Of a DNA stretch of 64,000 nt, positions 48,772 to 62,300 are shown one piece after another. Source of the DNA: Thelephora terrestris (taxonomy: Eukaryota > Basidiomycota > Agaricomycetes > Thelephorales > Thelephoraceae); NCBI GenBank assembly GCA_015956445.1, contig WIUZ02000011.1:868001-932000 (forward strand), read 5' to 3'. Below the pieces are notes generated by a model. The model was not told the origin of the DNA and made no database searches. It worked only from the letters and a program-made list of their open reading frames with translations. Position 1 is the stretch's first letter. Every line of letters begins with the position of its first letter. Position numbers and translations under genes: made by a program.

Positions 48772-49343
48772 CGATAACGGCAACTGCCGGACGGGGAGCG
48801 CTCCGATCTAACGCCCTCTATTCACGAGCATCTAGATCGTCTTGCCCTGGAGGGCCTGGACTCGTTGGCTGCAATAGTGTTAACCGCACGCAGACCGTTG
48901 AAGTAGGTGAATGCAGCCATCTAAATGCACTCAAATCGCAAAAACCCCGAGGATGAGTTTCTCCAATGGGCGTTGTCCAGGAGATTCCAAACCACGTCTG
49001 GAATCAGTCCTCCAGGTGTTCTAGCTTTTCGTCCCACGTACAACATGTAAGAGTTTCAAACTCCGGGTCCTTCTGAGTCAACACCCCCTAGCGGTCAGAA
49101 GGTGAGTGATGCGCCCTCTGCTCTCCACGACAGATTACTATGGCGTTATGTTATTCACACATCAAACGAAAAGATACAGTCAGCACGGGGAATGTATAGA
49201 AGGAGCGGTGAGCAGCAGCGAACGTGCCCCTCGTGCTGAAACCAATAAACAAAGTCGTTTGGTAGAACCGGGGAACCGATTGTTCAACAAGAGTCCCGCA
49301 ATTGGATTGGAAATGGGGTATCAAGACTTGGGAAAGTTGTAGG
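48772..49343. other. Spacer upstream of the RhoGDI gene
   Basis: About 570 bases. It includes the RhoGDI upstream region and the 3' flank of the next minus-strand gene. Short frames only. Confidence 0.4.
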
Positions 49344-50660
49344 TCACATGTTGGCGACCTAAAAATTCTGTCAGTAATGCCACTCGCGCCAGTGCTTCTG
49401 GATCGTCTCACCTGAAGTGTTCTGTGCTCAGGAGGTGACTCAGGGCCTAGGTACGCGCCGCCGTGCGCATCGTCTTCGAAGTCTCCAACGCTGTTCTGCC
49501 GTCCAAAAGTGTCTGGAAGGGCACCAGGAGTCGGGAGCCTCGGTAAGTCTTTGTAATCAGGGGCTGAAGGCTGCAGAGAGGATGGTGGGAGGAAAGTTGG
49601 ACCTTGGGCCGGACGAATCCCAGGTTGAAGCTGGCGAGGAACAGAAGGATTGGTCATTACGGGGCCATCGCCGTTCGAGCCAGGAAAGTAATATGGATCG
49701 TGCTGGCCCTGATTGTTTGGATATCTACCGCTGTCTCTGGGATCATACATGTCATAGGTGTTGTGCGTTGGACTGTATCCAACCTGGGCGTTGCCCTGGT
49801 TGTGGTACTGGGCAGGGTAACCACCATCGTAGCCCACATATTCTCGGGGAGCGTAGGCTGGCATGGGTGGAGAACGAACGGGCCCAGGTCTGGAGATACT
49901 TCCCGTGCCTACTCCGACGAATCCGACGGGAACTCTGCTATCCGGTGGGTAGTCAATATTGCCGTGCCCGGTGAGGCCAGCATGAGAGTGCTTCTCGTCA
50001 GAGGTCCCATCTTCAACATCTCGGGGGTCAAATGAGAAAGTAGAGGCGTCAGCCAAGAGACGCTTCCGGTTGCGCCTGCGCACGATAGAAGTCACGACAA
50101 TGAACACGAGTATCAAGGCAGCCAGTCCAGCGAGTCCAAAAACAAACCCAGAAAGGGGTTTATTTTGCAGGAAGGTTTTTCCCTTCGACTCGGAGCTTCC
50201 GCCTGAGGCAGGGGTTGTGGTTGTGTCGGGGGTCGTCTGTGTAACTGTGACGAGACCATTCGATCCGGTCGCAGAAAATGGCGGAGTTGTCGTAGGGGAG
50301 ACTGAAGACACTGGTAAACTTTTCGTCGAAAGCTCAGCGCACTGGTACAAAAGATAAGGGATTTAAGTACCTGGGAGAAGGAGGAACGGGTGTGGATGGT
50401 GTTGGCTGTGACGCGCTTGTGGAAAATGCTGGGCCAACTATGCTCGTCACGAGACTGACTATACCTGTGACCGAAGGAGGCCCGGTTGTAGAGGTAGTCG
50501 TGGTGCGAATGGACGATGGTAGTGTGGTCGGGGACGGTAAAGTCTGCGAACTAGTAGTTCCAGGTGGAACAGGTGCTGTGGGGTAATTAACGGAAGATTT
50601 CATCTCGGCAAGATTGCACAACGTACACAAAATTTGGCGTCGGACGAGAGGAGTGGTCAT
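49344..50660 (-). CDS. Single-pass membrane protein with Ser/Thr/Pro-rich ectodomain
   Basis: Three exons: the first ends at PPSPR-coding bases near 50372, the middle one carries CAELSTKSLPVSSVSPTTTP to PPEHRTLQ, and a tiny last exon encodes VANM and the stop at 49344. The ectodomain of ~130 residues is rich in Ser, Thr and Pro and likely heavily O-mannosylated. One membrane span (SGFVFGLAGLAALILVFIVV) is followed by a basic RRRNRKRLL stop-transfer and a ~240-residue cytoplasmic tail rich in Tyr, Pro and Gly (PREYVGYDGGYPAQYHNQGN). This is the plan of fungal wall-stress sensors of the Mid2/Wsc sort, without a recognised WSC or CFEM domain. No clear signal peptide is visible; the start could also be 50771, adding a proline-rich leader. 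Confidence 0.7.
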
Positions 50661-51490
50661 CGTGTCCGGACGAGGTGGAGGGGGAAAAAAAGGAGTGTGG
50701 TTCACCGGAGGATGTGAGGAGTTGGTATCGGGACAAGAGGGAAGAAAAGGTGAACCCGGTTGAGGGTTCATGCAAACGCCATCTGAGTGAGGTTCTCAGT
50801 CGTTGCGATTGACAACGGCTCCATCGATCTTATCTTCTCCCGGGTCACGCGGGTTCGTTCCGATCCCGCGTAGATCTCCCGTTCGCTCGAGTTCTGATCC
50901 GTTTCTCCTCTCTCCTGCTGCCAAAGAAAACCGCCATGCAAGGGGGGATGCCAAGATACGAGCAAGGTTTTGGGACGTTCGCTTCAGCGCTTGGTTCAGT
51001 GTTCCGAATCAACGAGCACGTGACTCACCCCACACAAAAAAAATTAGCCGAGGCTCCATTGTAGTTGCGTTCGAACTTCGAAGCTGATGTCGGTGCGCTC
51101 CGCCGTCTGTGGAAAAAAGTGAGTTCACATTCAAGAAATCCAGGTGTTTCACGAGCCCAACTTTTGCTTCTCAGGGAAGACTTGGGCACAGCGCACCGCT
51201 CATCAGCTAGTCTCAACCTGACGGTCGCTGCGCTCGACAGACACGACACGTCGAAGGCCGTAAAACACGGTTCCTCTCACTGCAAGTGCCATCACGATTC
51301 CGGTCGGAAGCTATACGGGGAAACCGGGTGATCGAGCATGCACTGCCACTACGTTCATCGATAACCGTTCCCAGCCGCTGCGGGCTGCGCTTGGTCTACA
51401 ACGCGGTGGTTTACAGTGGTTTACCCGCCTCACAACGATCTTCAAACTTGAAATATCGACATCCCAATTTCATCGAGGTTTTGCGTCTAG
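50661..51490. other. Divergent intergenic region
   Basis: About 0.8 kb between the membrane-protein gene (minus) and the S33-type hydrolase gene (plus). It holds both promoters and possibly the proline-rich upstream start of the former. No gene or repeat recognised. Confidence 0.45.
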
Positions 51491-53768
51491 ATGTTTCCCG
51501 CAACTCCATTGTTCCTCCTGTTCGGGGTAGCGGTTTGCAATGGTGTTTTAGGGGCTCCAACTGTTGCAGGAGAGAATGTAGGCTGTTGTGCTCCCTGCTC
51601 TCGCTCCTTGGTTAAACCTTTTGACAGGACATTGTCTGGGAAAGTTGCGAGATTTTCGGGATCGAGCGTCCCCTTCCGGGCCTCTACTGCGCTCATGTCG
51701 ACGTCCCGATGGATTATCACGACAGTTCCGCCGGAATTGCAACTCTTGCAGTGATAAAATACACCACCGTTGAGCCCGGGAAGAGTAAGGGCTCGATTTT
51801 CGTAAATCCAGGTGTGTTGCCGCAGGATACTGGAATCACCGCATTTGTTGATCTCGGAAAGGTGGTCCTGGTGGTACTGGAACCGTTGCTATCCCTATTC
51901 TTGGTCAATCATTGAGCGCGATCTTTGACGGCGAATATGATATCGTGTCGTGGGATCCTCGTGGCAGCATGAGCTTCTACACCTTGTGGGGCTATCTCTT
52001 GAACCCCGCATACAACCAATTTACCCCGCCCTCAGCCCCGGTTCTGTGCCATGTTTTGGATCGTTCGAGGAAGAGGTTTTCTTTTGGCAGGGGACCCCAT
52101 TGGCCGGTATCAATGCCACCGTCGCCTCCAACTTCACCGACGAAGAGGAGGTGAAGAGCTTCTATGCGACTCTGAAGCATACCGAAGAGAGGATGTCCAT
52201 GTATTCTAAGCGGTGCAAGTGGGGGCCGGGTGGTCCGTACTTGAAATACATCGGCACAAGCTCAACAGTCCGCGACTTGGTTGCCCTCGGAGACAAAATC
52301 GTAGGACCCGGGGAACCAATAAACTACTGGGGGTTCTCTTACGGAACGGTCCTTGGATTTCAATTTGTGAACAGTGAGTGCGCACACCATGTCACTGGGC
52401 CCTTTGGCTGACTCTTCTCAGTGTTCCCCGATGTATGCGATCCGCCTCCGATTGGGACATGTTCGCTGATGCCTGAGATCCCAGCGTGTAGGGCGAGTCA
52501 TCATCGACGGAGTTGTCGACCCAACCAAGTGGGGAAAAGTCGAAGTATGTCTGCTATTCGTCGGAACAATTGAACACTATCTCACGTAGAACATTTCAAA
52601 GCTGATGTACACCCTGCTAACAGACGCAGAGGACGTGTTCTTGGGATTCAGCAACGCTTGCGCATCTGCCGGCGAGGAAGATTGCAAGCTAATCACCCTG
52701 CTGCATAAGGACGCAACAGGAGAAGAGGTCAAGCGCTTCATCGAGGATTCACACGATGTGAGCAATCGGCCGGCTTCCCCCGGCGTGTTCCTTTCTCACC
52801 GATTGATTCACAGTTGGCCCTCAAGATCTGGTTGACGGAACCAGACGAGACTGTTGTTAGTCCTCAGTACCTAACCGGTAGGCCCATTTGCAACCCCACG
52901 AATCACAGTGCTGGTTTCATGAAGGCGATTTACAGCCCTCACGTTTTCCACCTTGTATTTTCCTTGGTTTTGGGATTACATCACCAACAAGATCCTATAC
53001 CCTCTGATTCACAATATCCATCGGTCAGCGAGGACAGCCAACATCACCACGGGGGTCACGGTAACAAACCTTCTCGAAGAAGAACTCCAGGTCGATAGCA
53101 AACTACTCGACAAACTTCTACGACAACCGCCGTTGAGCCATAGCACAACGGCGATTTACGCAGCGGACAGTTGGGCATCAGACAATTCTACCACGGAGGA
53201 TGTTTACGATATGATCGTTGAGGTTTCGAGGGAAGTTTCCCATATGTGTGCGTTTCTCGATTTGCCTTTTCGTCCCGTTGCTGTATGATTTGATCATTTA
53301 TTTCAGTTGGTCCGATGTGGTTCCCGATCGGGTACATGGGGTACAAGTGGCCGGCCCGCTCGGTCGAACGTTTACCTCCTTACCAACACCAGAAACTTCG
53401 AAATCAAATTTTGGTAATAGGAAACACGGCGGACCCTATCACCCCCTTTGCAAGCGCGAGGTTCGTTGCAGGGCTGTTGGGTGATCAGGCGGTCTTGGTC
53501 GAACAACTTGGATTTGGGCACACAACTTTGGCGGGGTCCTCGAGTTGCACGGACAAGATTGTGGCAGATCATATCATGCGTGGCATCGTGAGCCCCTCCA
53601 GCCTTGGTGGTTTGTTTCTTCAAGCACATTGACTGAATTCTTTGAACCTAGCTTCCAAAGGAGAAGGAGACCAAGTGTAAAGTAGACAATTTGCTTGGCC
53701 GATTATCTGCTCTGTTCTCTTTGGAAGACGGGCATCCTGTCCCACAATTTGTGGTTCAACATCTGTGA
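51491..53768 (+). CDS. Secreted alpha/beta hydrolase of the peptidase S33 / TAP-like family
   Basis: A gene of about ten exons. It starts with a signal peptide (MFPATPLFLLFGVAVCNGVL). Spliced landmarks: YCAHVDVPMDYHDSSAGIAT (family N-terminal strand), the oxyanion loop NPGGPGGTGT completed across an intron at 51811-51860, VSWDPRG, the nucleophile elbow YWGFSYGTVLGF, MFPDRVGRVIIDGVVDPTKW, ADSWASDNSTTEDVYDMI, and a TAP-like C-terminal domain with the catalytic aspartate in GNTADPITP and the histidine in GFGHTTLAG. The last exon begins LPKEKETKCKVDNLLGR and stops at 53768. Family members are extracellular proline- or tripeptidyl-type aminopeptidases of basidiomycetes; the exact specificity is not readable from sequence. 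All catalytic residues are present and every exon junction I tested keeps frame. Confidence 0.85.
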
Positions 53769-54889
53769 AAAGTGGGAAAAGCATAGCCTCTTCTGGGTGT
53801 TTTATGCAGGCCTACAACTTCACTCAGAGACTGGGAAAGTTGTAATGCCAACTGGGTATTACAATCAATTGTAATCTGGTCCTGTGATCTAAACCTGTTT
53901 GCAATTAACACCCATCAAATTAGAGACTGTTTGTTATAAATATTTTGAGACTGTTGAAAACAAATAAAATTTAATGAAAATACACATGACCTGGTGGTTC
54001 AAGTCATGCAGTAGGGATGGGCATTGAACACACACCAAAATTTCAGTCTCTATCATTGTCAATCTTAATCCTCCAGACCACAACTGTCACGAATGTGTGA
54101 CATAGTGGCTAAGATCACACAGGTAATTCAAGACATTGGTCTTATTTGCAGTAATAAAAGTACAAAGGTAGTTAATAAATATTACAAAACTAAACAAGAA
54201 CAAAAGGGTCCACGTCACAAAGGCATTCCTGAGGAAACGGGCAACGATGAGCGAAGTGGTGAGGGTTGTGTACGCTCTGAGGGCAGTATGAACACACCCG
54301 AGTTACTGGATCTTGCCAGCACTCTCTGCATCCCAACACATCATGAAACAAACTATCGTGCATCTCCTGCTTCACATCCGTCAACGCCGCGCTCACTAAT
54401 GCGAACCCATAACGGTCCTGGAGACCCGCTACTTCCACCTTCAGCTTCATTCGAACCTGACGTGACTTGTCGGAGGGATGACAACATTGACCAGTACGAG
54501 TTATCGGACTCTTGTGACTTTTCTTCTTCTGGGTCCTCTCCACCATCTGACGCATCAGAACAGGACTCCAAGGAGGGGATTGAGGGAGAGGAACCCCCTG
54601 ACTGTGAAGGTGGCGGAGGGACGATGGGGGAGTGAGGAGCTGCGTCGGTGCAGTATGCTCTGTGGTGTCAGGAGCATGGTATTTTTTTTTAACTTTTTAT
54701 AACACGCTCTTTCTTCAAACTCTTCTTACCCTTTCTTATGTTTGAATGCTTCACAATCCTTATCCTTCACACCAATCATTCAAACACACACACGCTGTCG
54801 GACATGAGAACAACCATGTCATTATTTATGATAATTCACCACAACAGGATTAGATTAGATAAGATAAGGACAAGAAACTCATGGAACGT
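53769..54889. other. AT-rich transition zone left of the retroelement
   Basis: Composition drops clearly to AT-rich after the hydrolase gene. A plus-strand frame at 54093-54635 and an opposite frame at 54190-54555 (Cys-rich, CRECWQDPVTRVCSYC) overlap; neither can be assigned. The stretch may belong to the retroelement's outer part or to another old insertion. Confidence 0.35.
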
Positions 54890-54943
54890 TACAGAATGTT
54901 TAGGAACACCCTGGAATGTGCCGGAACATCCTGGAACTTGCCG

Positions 54944-54956
54944 GAATGTTCTAGAA
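54944..54956 (+). promoter_or_regulatory. Perfect heat-shock element (distal)
   Basis: GAATGTTCTAGAA fits the GAAnnTTCnnGAA consensus bound by Hsf1 trimers. It lies in a run of GGAA/TTCC half-site-like units (54880-54960). Confidence 0.6.
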
Positions 54957-55079
54957 GGTGACAGAATGTCACACCCCATGTGACACTGGTCACACCTTTT
55001 GTGACAGTTAGTCACACTTGTGACATGAGTCACACGTAGAAATAGTTTAGTTTACCATAGAACAAGATGGAAGCAGACG

Positions 55080-55092
55080 GAATGTTCTAGAA
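55080..55092 (+). promoter_or_regulatory. Perfect heat-shock element (proximal)
   Basis: The same 13-base GAATGTTCTAGAA occurs again 136 bases further on, 18 bases before the TATA box. Two exact copies are unlikely by chance in about 200 bases. Confidence 0.65.
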
Positions 55093-55110
55093 TAATCTTA
55101 GTTGTAAAAG

Positions 55111-55118
55111 TATATAAG
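55111..55118 (+). promoter_or_regulatory. TATA box of the retroelement promoter
   Basis: TATATAAG directly downstream of the proximal heat-shock element; transcription would start about 30 bases on, near 55145, in keeping with the U3/R border of an LTR. Confidence 0.6.
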
Positions 55119-55674
55119 AAGCTCAACCACAGTTCTAAGCAAACAGGAACCTCCCCCCTCCCTTTCACCCCCCCAACCTTTGACCTCAGGAATTCCCTTT
55201 CAAGGAATTTCACCCTACCATTTTACCCCTATCCTTTCACCTCTACCCCTTTACACCCCTTATCCTTAGAACTGATTGGAAGAGTGATTTTCAGTAATCA
55301 TACTCCAGTTCAGCCCATACCTTTGTGTGAAGTATATCTAAGCTTGATTGACCTTAGTACACTTGACTCTGAGACGTTTGAGAGTATCCCGATCTCTGTA
55401 ATTGCTGAAGGCAGTGCCCTTCAGGCAGAGAGTACTCCAACTCAGACTAGTGTTTGACTAAGCTACATCCAAATTAGTGAAGTACCACATAGGCCCCGAC
55501 ATACCACATTTTCAGAAGTCCCCAGAAGTTTAACCCGTTTCAGATTAGCATTACGTTGCTCACCATACGTTTCATTTACCCGACAGATATCAGCAGTTAT
55601 AGGACGTTCCCTAGGAGTTATTGAACATATCAGCACAACCATCCACGACATATCAGCATAGCCACAGGCGTAAC

Positions 55675-55875
55675 TGCACAGCCGCAGCACAGCCTCCTTA
55701 CACAGCCTGTTACATAGCCCATTTACACAGCCTCATTTCACAGCCTGTTACACAGCCCATTGCACAGCCCATTACACAGCCTTCTGCACAGCCCCAGAAC
55801 ACAGCTCAAAGACATATTTACAGTGCACAGCATTCTACACAGCCTTCTTCACAGCCTCATACACAGCCTAAATCA
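55675..55875 (+). repeat. CACAGCC-type tandem repeat in the leader
   Basis: ACACAGCC/CACAGCCC units recur about fifteen times with spacers of 4-12 bases (TTA, ATTA, TTCT). Spacing is irregular. It lies between the LTR-like region and the gag start, where the packaging signal of LTR elements normally lies. Confidence 0.75.
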
Positions 55876-56353
55876 TATCAGGTTCACACATCAATATCTT
55901 CATTCCCGATCATCAGCGTAGATCAGGAACTCCATTCTTATCACGATCAGCAACCCCCTTTACATTCCAAACAGGTGTTTGCCCAGTAGGAACGATAGTA
56001 CAACAAGGTTAAGGATAGTTGAACCCCTCTGAACAATACTGAAGGACAAAAGACAATCCTTCAGCGAACTCATCAGGACAAGGAGCTGGAAAGTGCGAAA
56101 CCCCGCCCACCCTGTGGAGTTGTTAGTCGGGAACACTGACTTCTCAACCAGCCTACTTAGTTGTTAACACTTAGCTTCTAAGTAAACCAACGAGGACTAG
56201 TAAGAGTTCTTATAGACCTCTACACTACAACCCCAGCGAACTCGACAACTGGAGCCCACGGCGAGGGGCTTCAATAAACACACCTTTACCCTTACACACA
56301 TCATTCCTACTACAACACCTCTATCAATCCCCAACATTACCCCCTCTACAGCC

Positions 56354-59300
56354 ATGACTAATCTCTCAGACACAGAGAACGAACAAACCCCCTTAATTGG
56401 AATGGGAGAATTCCCCCCCCAATCCAATTCCTACCTTGAATTACCATCTCCGAACAAATCACGAGCACCACCAACCTTTACAGGAGCCCCTAACACTTTG
56501 GAGCCCTTCCTGGAAAATTACAATCATCTCTGTAAACGATATGATGTGACATCATCCAAGGAACAGTACCAAGGACTCATCCGATATTGTGACCCAGGGA
56601 TAGCCAATTTACTGCGAACCTGGCCATCACATGCTTATAGGGATTATGCAACTCTATTGGTAGAACTTGAGTATTTCTTTGGAGACCGGCAAGGATGCCT
56701 CAACATGGGAAAGATTGAAGCCTTTACCACCAAATGGAGAGCACGTAAAATGTGTACCTTGGACCAGTTCAAACGTTATCAACTTAAATTCCATCAGTTG
56801 ATTGGACGGGCCAGAGAAAAGAAGAAGATCTCAACCAGAGATGTCAATAGATATTTCTGGGAAGGTCTGCATGCATCCTTCAGGCACCAAGTAGAAGCTC
56901 ACATGAGGATAGCAAATCCCCTTTTGGACGTAACAGTACCATTCAGCATAGCCGAGATAGTTGAAGGAGCAGGCACTGCATTAAACCCCAACAGGTTTGA
57001 TCAGCATCTTACTACCAAAGGTGGATATCGATCCTCGGAGTCAGACTCAGATGAAGGTGGACCTGGCAGTTCAATGAAGATCTTAGGATATGTCTCTGAT
57101 GATGAATCAGAAAATGAGCCAAAATCTCTCATCCAACCTAAGCAGCTCCCCACGCCTCCCAAGACACCCCCTAGGACCACATTAAAAACCAAGAAACATA
57201 AGGCAAAAAAAGATGAAGAATTTGACAGCCTGGTAGAGGACCTGAGTAAATTGAGTGTAAATGAACCAGCTTATTGGGTCAAGTATGTTCATTTTGTTCA
57301 GCTCTACCCACATCTCCAAGGCATAGTAGAGCCGCCAATTCGACAGAATTCAGCTAGACCTTATCAGACAAGAGGAGGCTTCCAAAGGGATTTCCCACCC
57401 CGTCAGCCGTTCAACAATCCTTCACGACCACCATTCAATCCTATGTCTCGACCCCCTTTCAATCCTACCTCTCGACCCCCATTTAACCCTACTTTCCAAC
57501 AAACTCCCAACAACCATTTCAGACCAAACTTTAACCCCCCATCACGTCAAACATTCACACCTCCCCAACAAACATTTTCAGCAGCAACAGGGTCCAATGC
57601 AATTCAGCCTGACATAACCTGTTTTGGATGCGGACAGAAAGGTCACCAAATAAGGGAATGCCCAGAGCTCAATCAGCTCATTCAAACTGGTCATATAATC
57701 AGAAGCCCTGGTGATGGAAGGATCCGATGGCCAGATGGCTCTAGGATTTTCCGAATTGATAATGAAACTTGGGTGCAGACCATAATGCGTAACATACCAG
57801 CAGAAGTTAATTATGCTGAGGCTATACCACATGTACCTAATTTGGAGACTGCATGTAACTACGTAGGAGTGGACAGAGAGGATGATGATGCATGTACAGA
57901 TGAACAGGAAGAAGAATTAGGATGGACCTCTGGGGAGGTAAGTAACTGTCAAGCTTTTGGAGTAAAAAGAACAGAGCCTGTCAGCAAGGCCCATAGGAAG
58001 AAGGTACAACTTGTCTCACCTAGCAGACCCCAAGGAATGAAGGAGCTTTCCAGGAAAGGGGAAGAGAAGTGTTCTGGTAGGCAAGAACCCCCCATTCCGA
58101 ATAATGCTCACATCAACAGCAACAAGACGAGGCAGATCAGGCCTCCCACTAACCCCAACCAGGACATAGTTGAAGGAAAAATGAACAACCAAATCCTTCC
58201 AATGGCAGTTGACAAGGAGGTCATTGCAAAGCCACCTAATCGTCTCAGGAAGAACACGACGCATTTGGAGAACCCCAATGTTCCCAAAGTCCCCAATATC
58301 AGGACTAAGAAGAAGCCAGACAGTTCAGCCATCACCAGCAAAATAATGAATGCCAACATTACCCTAACTGTACAGGAAGCCATTGATGGTGCGCCTTCCT
58401 TGCAACGAGACCTTGTTGGCGTGATGAAACAAGGGACTGAGGTTTCTTCCCAAGTTCAGGAGAAAATCGGCTTTCTTGGCGAAGTGATAGAGTACGAACA
58501 GGACCCATTAGAAGCTACAGATCAGGAAATATCAACCCAGGAACCAGAATCTGAGACAGATGAGGAAACTGACCCCACTGATGAGGCAGTACTAATGACA
58601 GAACCAAGAGATGGTTTGATTAAGATTCCGGTGAATGTGGAAGGTACTATGATGACAGGAGTATTTGACAGTGGATCCCAACTCAATATTATCAGCCAGA
58701 GGTTGGTAGAAAAAGCAGGAATACCTTGGTCAAGATCTAGATGTTACCAGATCCCGTTAATCTCAGTTGATGGTAATATTACCAAGACTGCTGGGATGAT
58801 ACCTAGAGCACAGCTGATAATGGAAACTGATACTGGACAGGTCAGGACCATTTCAAATTTACATGTAAAACACGATGCAGGATTCCAGCTATTACTCGGA
58901 CGAGAATGGGGAGTAAAGAACAAAGCCAATTGGATTGAAGATGAAGAAAGACCTCATATTACAATTCAAACCAATAAGGGAGTGCGGAAAATCAGGCCTC
59001 TCCCAACCCATATCTGGCCCGAACAGCGTGGAACAAACCATGGACAACATAAGAAGAAGACAAAGCAATTTAATGCTACAGTATTTGCAGCAGGAAGGAA
59101 AGAAGGAATTGATGAAGGAGAAGTACCGGACAGCGAGAATGATGAAAAAGATCCCGCGATCGGGAGCAATAAGGCGCGCATTGATACAGCGGCTCTGGAG
59201 GAACGAGAAAACGACTTTGAGAACTCACCGTTCTTGATTGGAGCTGAGGACCCACCAACCCCCGCGCAAAGAAGACAGGAAATAGAATTTGATGAAGAAG

Positions 59301-62300
59301 TTGATCGGATTGGAACAGGTGACGAGGAAGGACGGATCGGAGAGGAAGAGGAACTAGACGTAGCCGAAGAAGCGCGCGGGAAAGGAAAAGAAAGGACCTT
59401 AGGTTCGGACTCGGGTTTATATGAGCCGGAAAATAAATGTACCATTCGGTCGGAATTGCGCGAAACATTTATTAAAATGGTTCAAAACGGAGTATCGAAC
59501 AACGAGTGGAATAAGCTACAAGAGTTGGAGCAACGAGAGATGGAATGCGACAATACACAATGGCAGAAAATGGAGCACGCGCACTCAGACGACGAGAAGA
59601 CTAATTCCACAGGAGACTCAGACCCAGAAAACGCCCGGTTCCAAACCCCACCTGACCCCGCAAGCCCTCAACCCTCGAACACCCTACCAACCCCTCAACC
59701 CAACATATCCCGAAGTCCGCCGGCCTCAAGGAAGCAAAAGAGAACCCTGGAAAGCGGAGGTCAGTCACCAGTAACCAGGGTAACCCGATCACGACGAATA
59801 CGACGGAGGACCGAACGCACAAAGGGCGAAGAATATCAACGAATTTTGAGAACTTACCAAAGGAAGGAACAGATGGAGCGGAAACGGATCCATGGAAGAG
59901 GAGCCGCATTGGCGGCAGAATTACACGCCTTCGCGGCGGAAATAGTTCCAGAAGAGGAAACACCCGAGGAAAGCGCTCAAGATACGAGACGCCACGAGAA
60001 TGTTAAAGTCTACACCCAGTCAGATAAGGAATCAGAAGGAAAAGATGGATATACCTTAGCACTTGCGTTGGACATTTTGACCTCGGATGACGAAAGGAAT
60101 GGTCCTAGCAGGCCCAGAAGAGAGAAAGTTTGCTCCTATCCAGTATACATGAAGAATGAGAGCATCGAGTTGGAACCGACCAAAGAATGGGACCGGGATG
60201 TAATGGCAATCAAATACGAGGGAACGGAACTTACCGCAAAACCCAAAAGAATATTAGAAAGTGGTCTATATGGAAAAGACCACCCCGGAAACAATAGCGA
60301 TAGGCCCAGGAACGAGCCACTTGAGGTTGAAAAGAATGTCGAAAGAAAGTCAGTACCCGATCGCTCGTGCACCAAGAATGAAGATGAGCACATAGAACCT
60401 ACTTTGCAGTACGAAAGAATGAATATGAATGGATGTGTCGAAGAAAACCACCCTGGAAATGAAGAACCGGAGGGCTGGAAAAGTGACATGAGTACAGTGC
60501 AGAAGACACTAACCCACAAAGGGGCCACACAGCGGCTCGCACCGCCAATGGACATCGCAAACCCCGTTACCAACAGTATAGGTCCAGACGACCCCAGAAC
60601 AAGTCCACTAGGCCAAGACCACCCTAGGCCCGGCCAGAACGACCCCAAAACCACAATCAACGAAGAGGAAGATAAGGAAGAATGGACCTCTGCAACGAAC
60701 GAAAGCCCTAGATATGTTGGAACCAGGACCAAAAGTCAGATGGCACACGATCAAATGGAACCCCAACTTAGCTCAGAAAGCGTCCAGACCACAGACAAAG
60801 GCCCATGGATTGAGGAGAATGAAGACGAGCCTGATCCGAAGGCTAACGCAAGAACCGTTAAAGGCAGTATGGAGTTGGGCGTATCAACTGATCGCGCATC
60901 AATTCCATTAACAAACCCGAAAAAGGAAAGTGTGGGTCCCATGACGAGACGCGACAAAGAAAGGCGGAGTGACAGGCTGGGAAAAAGTGGAGAAGGAACC
61001 GAAGGAGACGACCGCAATGATGTTAGAAATATTGAACGACCTTCAATGACCATTGAGCAATGGCGGCAGTCTCAGAATAGCAAACCCGCTCCGAGAAAAG
61101 CTGAGCCCGACCTCCGACACGAATACCCTGGCGTGTTTCAGAACAACCCATACAAAGGAATGGAAATGCTGGGAATAAAATCCGTACCTCAACCACGGGC
61201 AGTCCCAACAGGATTACTGGCATCCAAGGAAGTAACCATCTTCGCGGATGACGACATCCAGCACCAACGGCATTTCTTTGCCCGAGATGTGACACTGGCA
61301 ACGGTCGATCCATTCGGGAACCCGCTCTTCTTTCACGGAAATGCGACGATCCGGCTAGACGAGCCTGAGGAAGGATCAACAATACATGTACCTAAACGAC
61401 GCAAGGTAAATAACGCACGAAAGTACATTTTTGGAAAAAAGAAAGGCGTACCATTGAAAGAGCCAGCAAAAGAGTTCGGGTCCGAACAGACCAGCGAGAC
61501 GACCCATGGAAACGAGATAACATGGTATGTACTAAACCAAGAAGAGTTAGAGGCTGTTCTGGGTGAATTAGCGGACGATCCGATTACTCAAAATGAAGAG
61601 ACGCGAACTTACACGATATGGAAAACGGAGGACGGTACAATCAAAGCACGACTTGGCCTGAAGACGAAGGATGGAGGTAATGAACCCTCAACCCAGGCCC
61701 ACAATGAAAGTCCCCTAGAAAACACGGACAAAGAGGTTAGTGGAGGAATGAAAATAACGGCCGAAGAACAGGACCGGGCCCTTACCATAAAAGGAAGTGA
61801 CCCACAGGCCCCCGATCACACGCCTAGGCCGATGAACGTGAAAAATAATACTGGAGACGAAGGAACCTACGGGAAGGAAAGCGAAATACAGGAGAATGTT
61901 AAGCACCCTGGAGACAAAGAAACTAGGAGACAATTAGAGGGCAGTGAACATTGCACAAGTATAAAAACAGCTGAACCAACTTACAGTGAGAAATCAACCC
62001 CCTCCCCTCTCGCAACTCAGATATCAGCCAATACGGATCCCAAAATGAATGGTAGGGGTGGTTTTAAGTCCTGCAAGTGTTCAGCACTGACAGCAACCCC
62101 ACAGGCCCAAGAAAACCCTGCCCGGGAAGTCAGACACCAACAATACGGCTGCGAACCCGAGGTACCAGTACGGGTCAACGTGCCATCCGAAGGAGAGTAC
62201 CTTCGCATAGACGTCCCACCCCCGGAAGACCAAAACCCAGGAATGATGGTAGCCGCCCACCTAGTCCGCGTCAAGGAGGATATCTTGGCCCCAGACGAGC

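Noticed and set aside
48600-48960. A clean first exon for the RhoGDI gene
   Set aside because: Several starts were tried (48771, and MAAFTYFNG further upstream near 48920); none gives a consensus donor in frame with the conserved APHEDDLAPS exon, so the 5' end is left open.
54093-54635. 181-codon plus-strand frame, and an opposite Cys-rich frame, in the AT-rich zone
   Set aside because: The two overlap on opposite strands, have no recognised domain and lie in repeat-like sequence; support is too weak for a gene call.
55675-55875. CRISPR-like look of the repeated CACAGCC units
   Set aside because: Units are 7-8 bases with irregular 4-12 base spacers in a eukaryotic retroelement leader; there is no CRISPR repeat length, spacer length or cas context.
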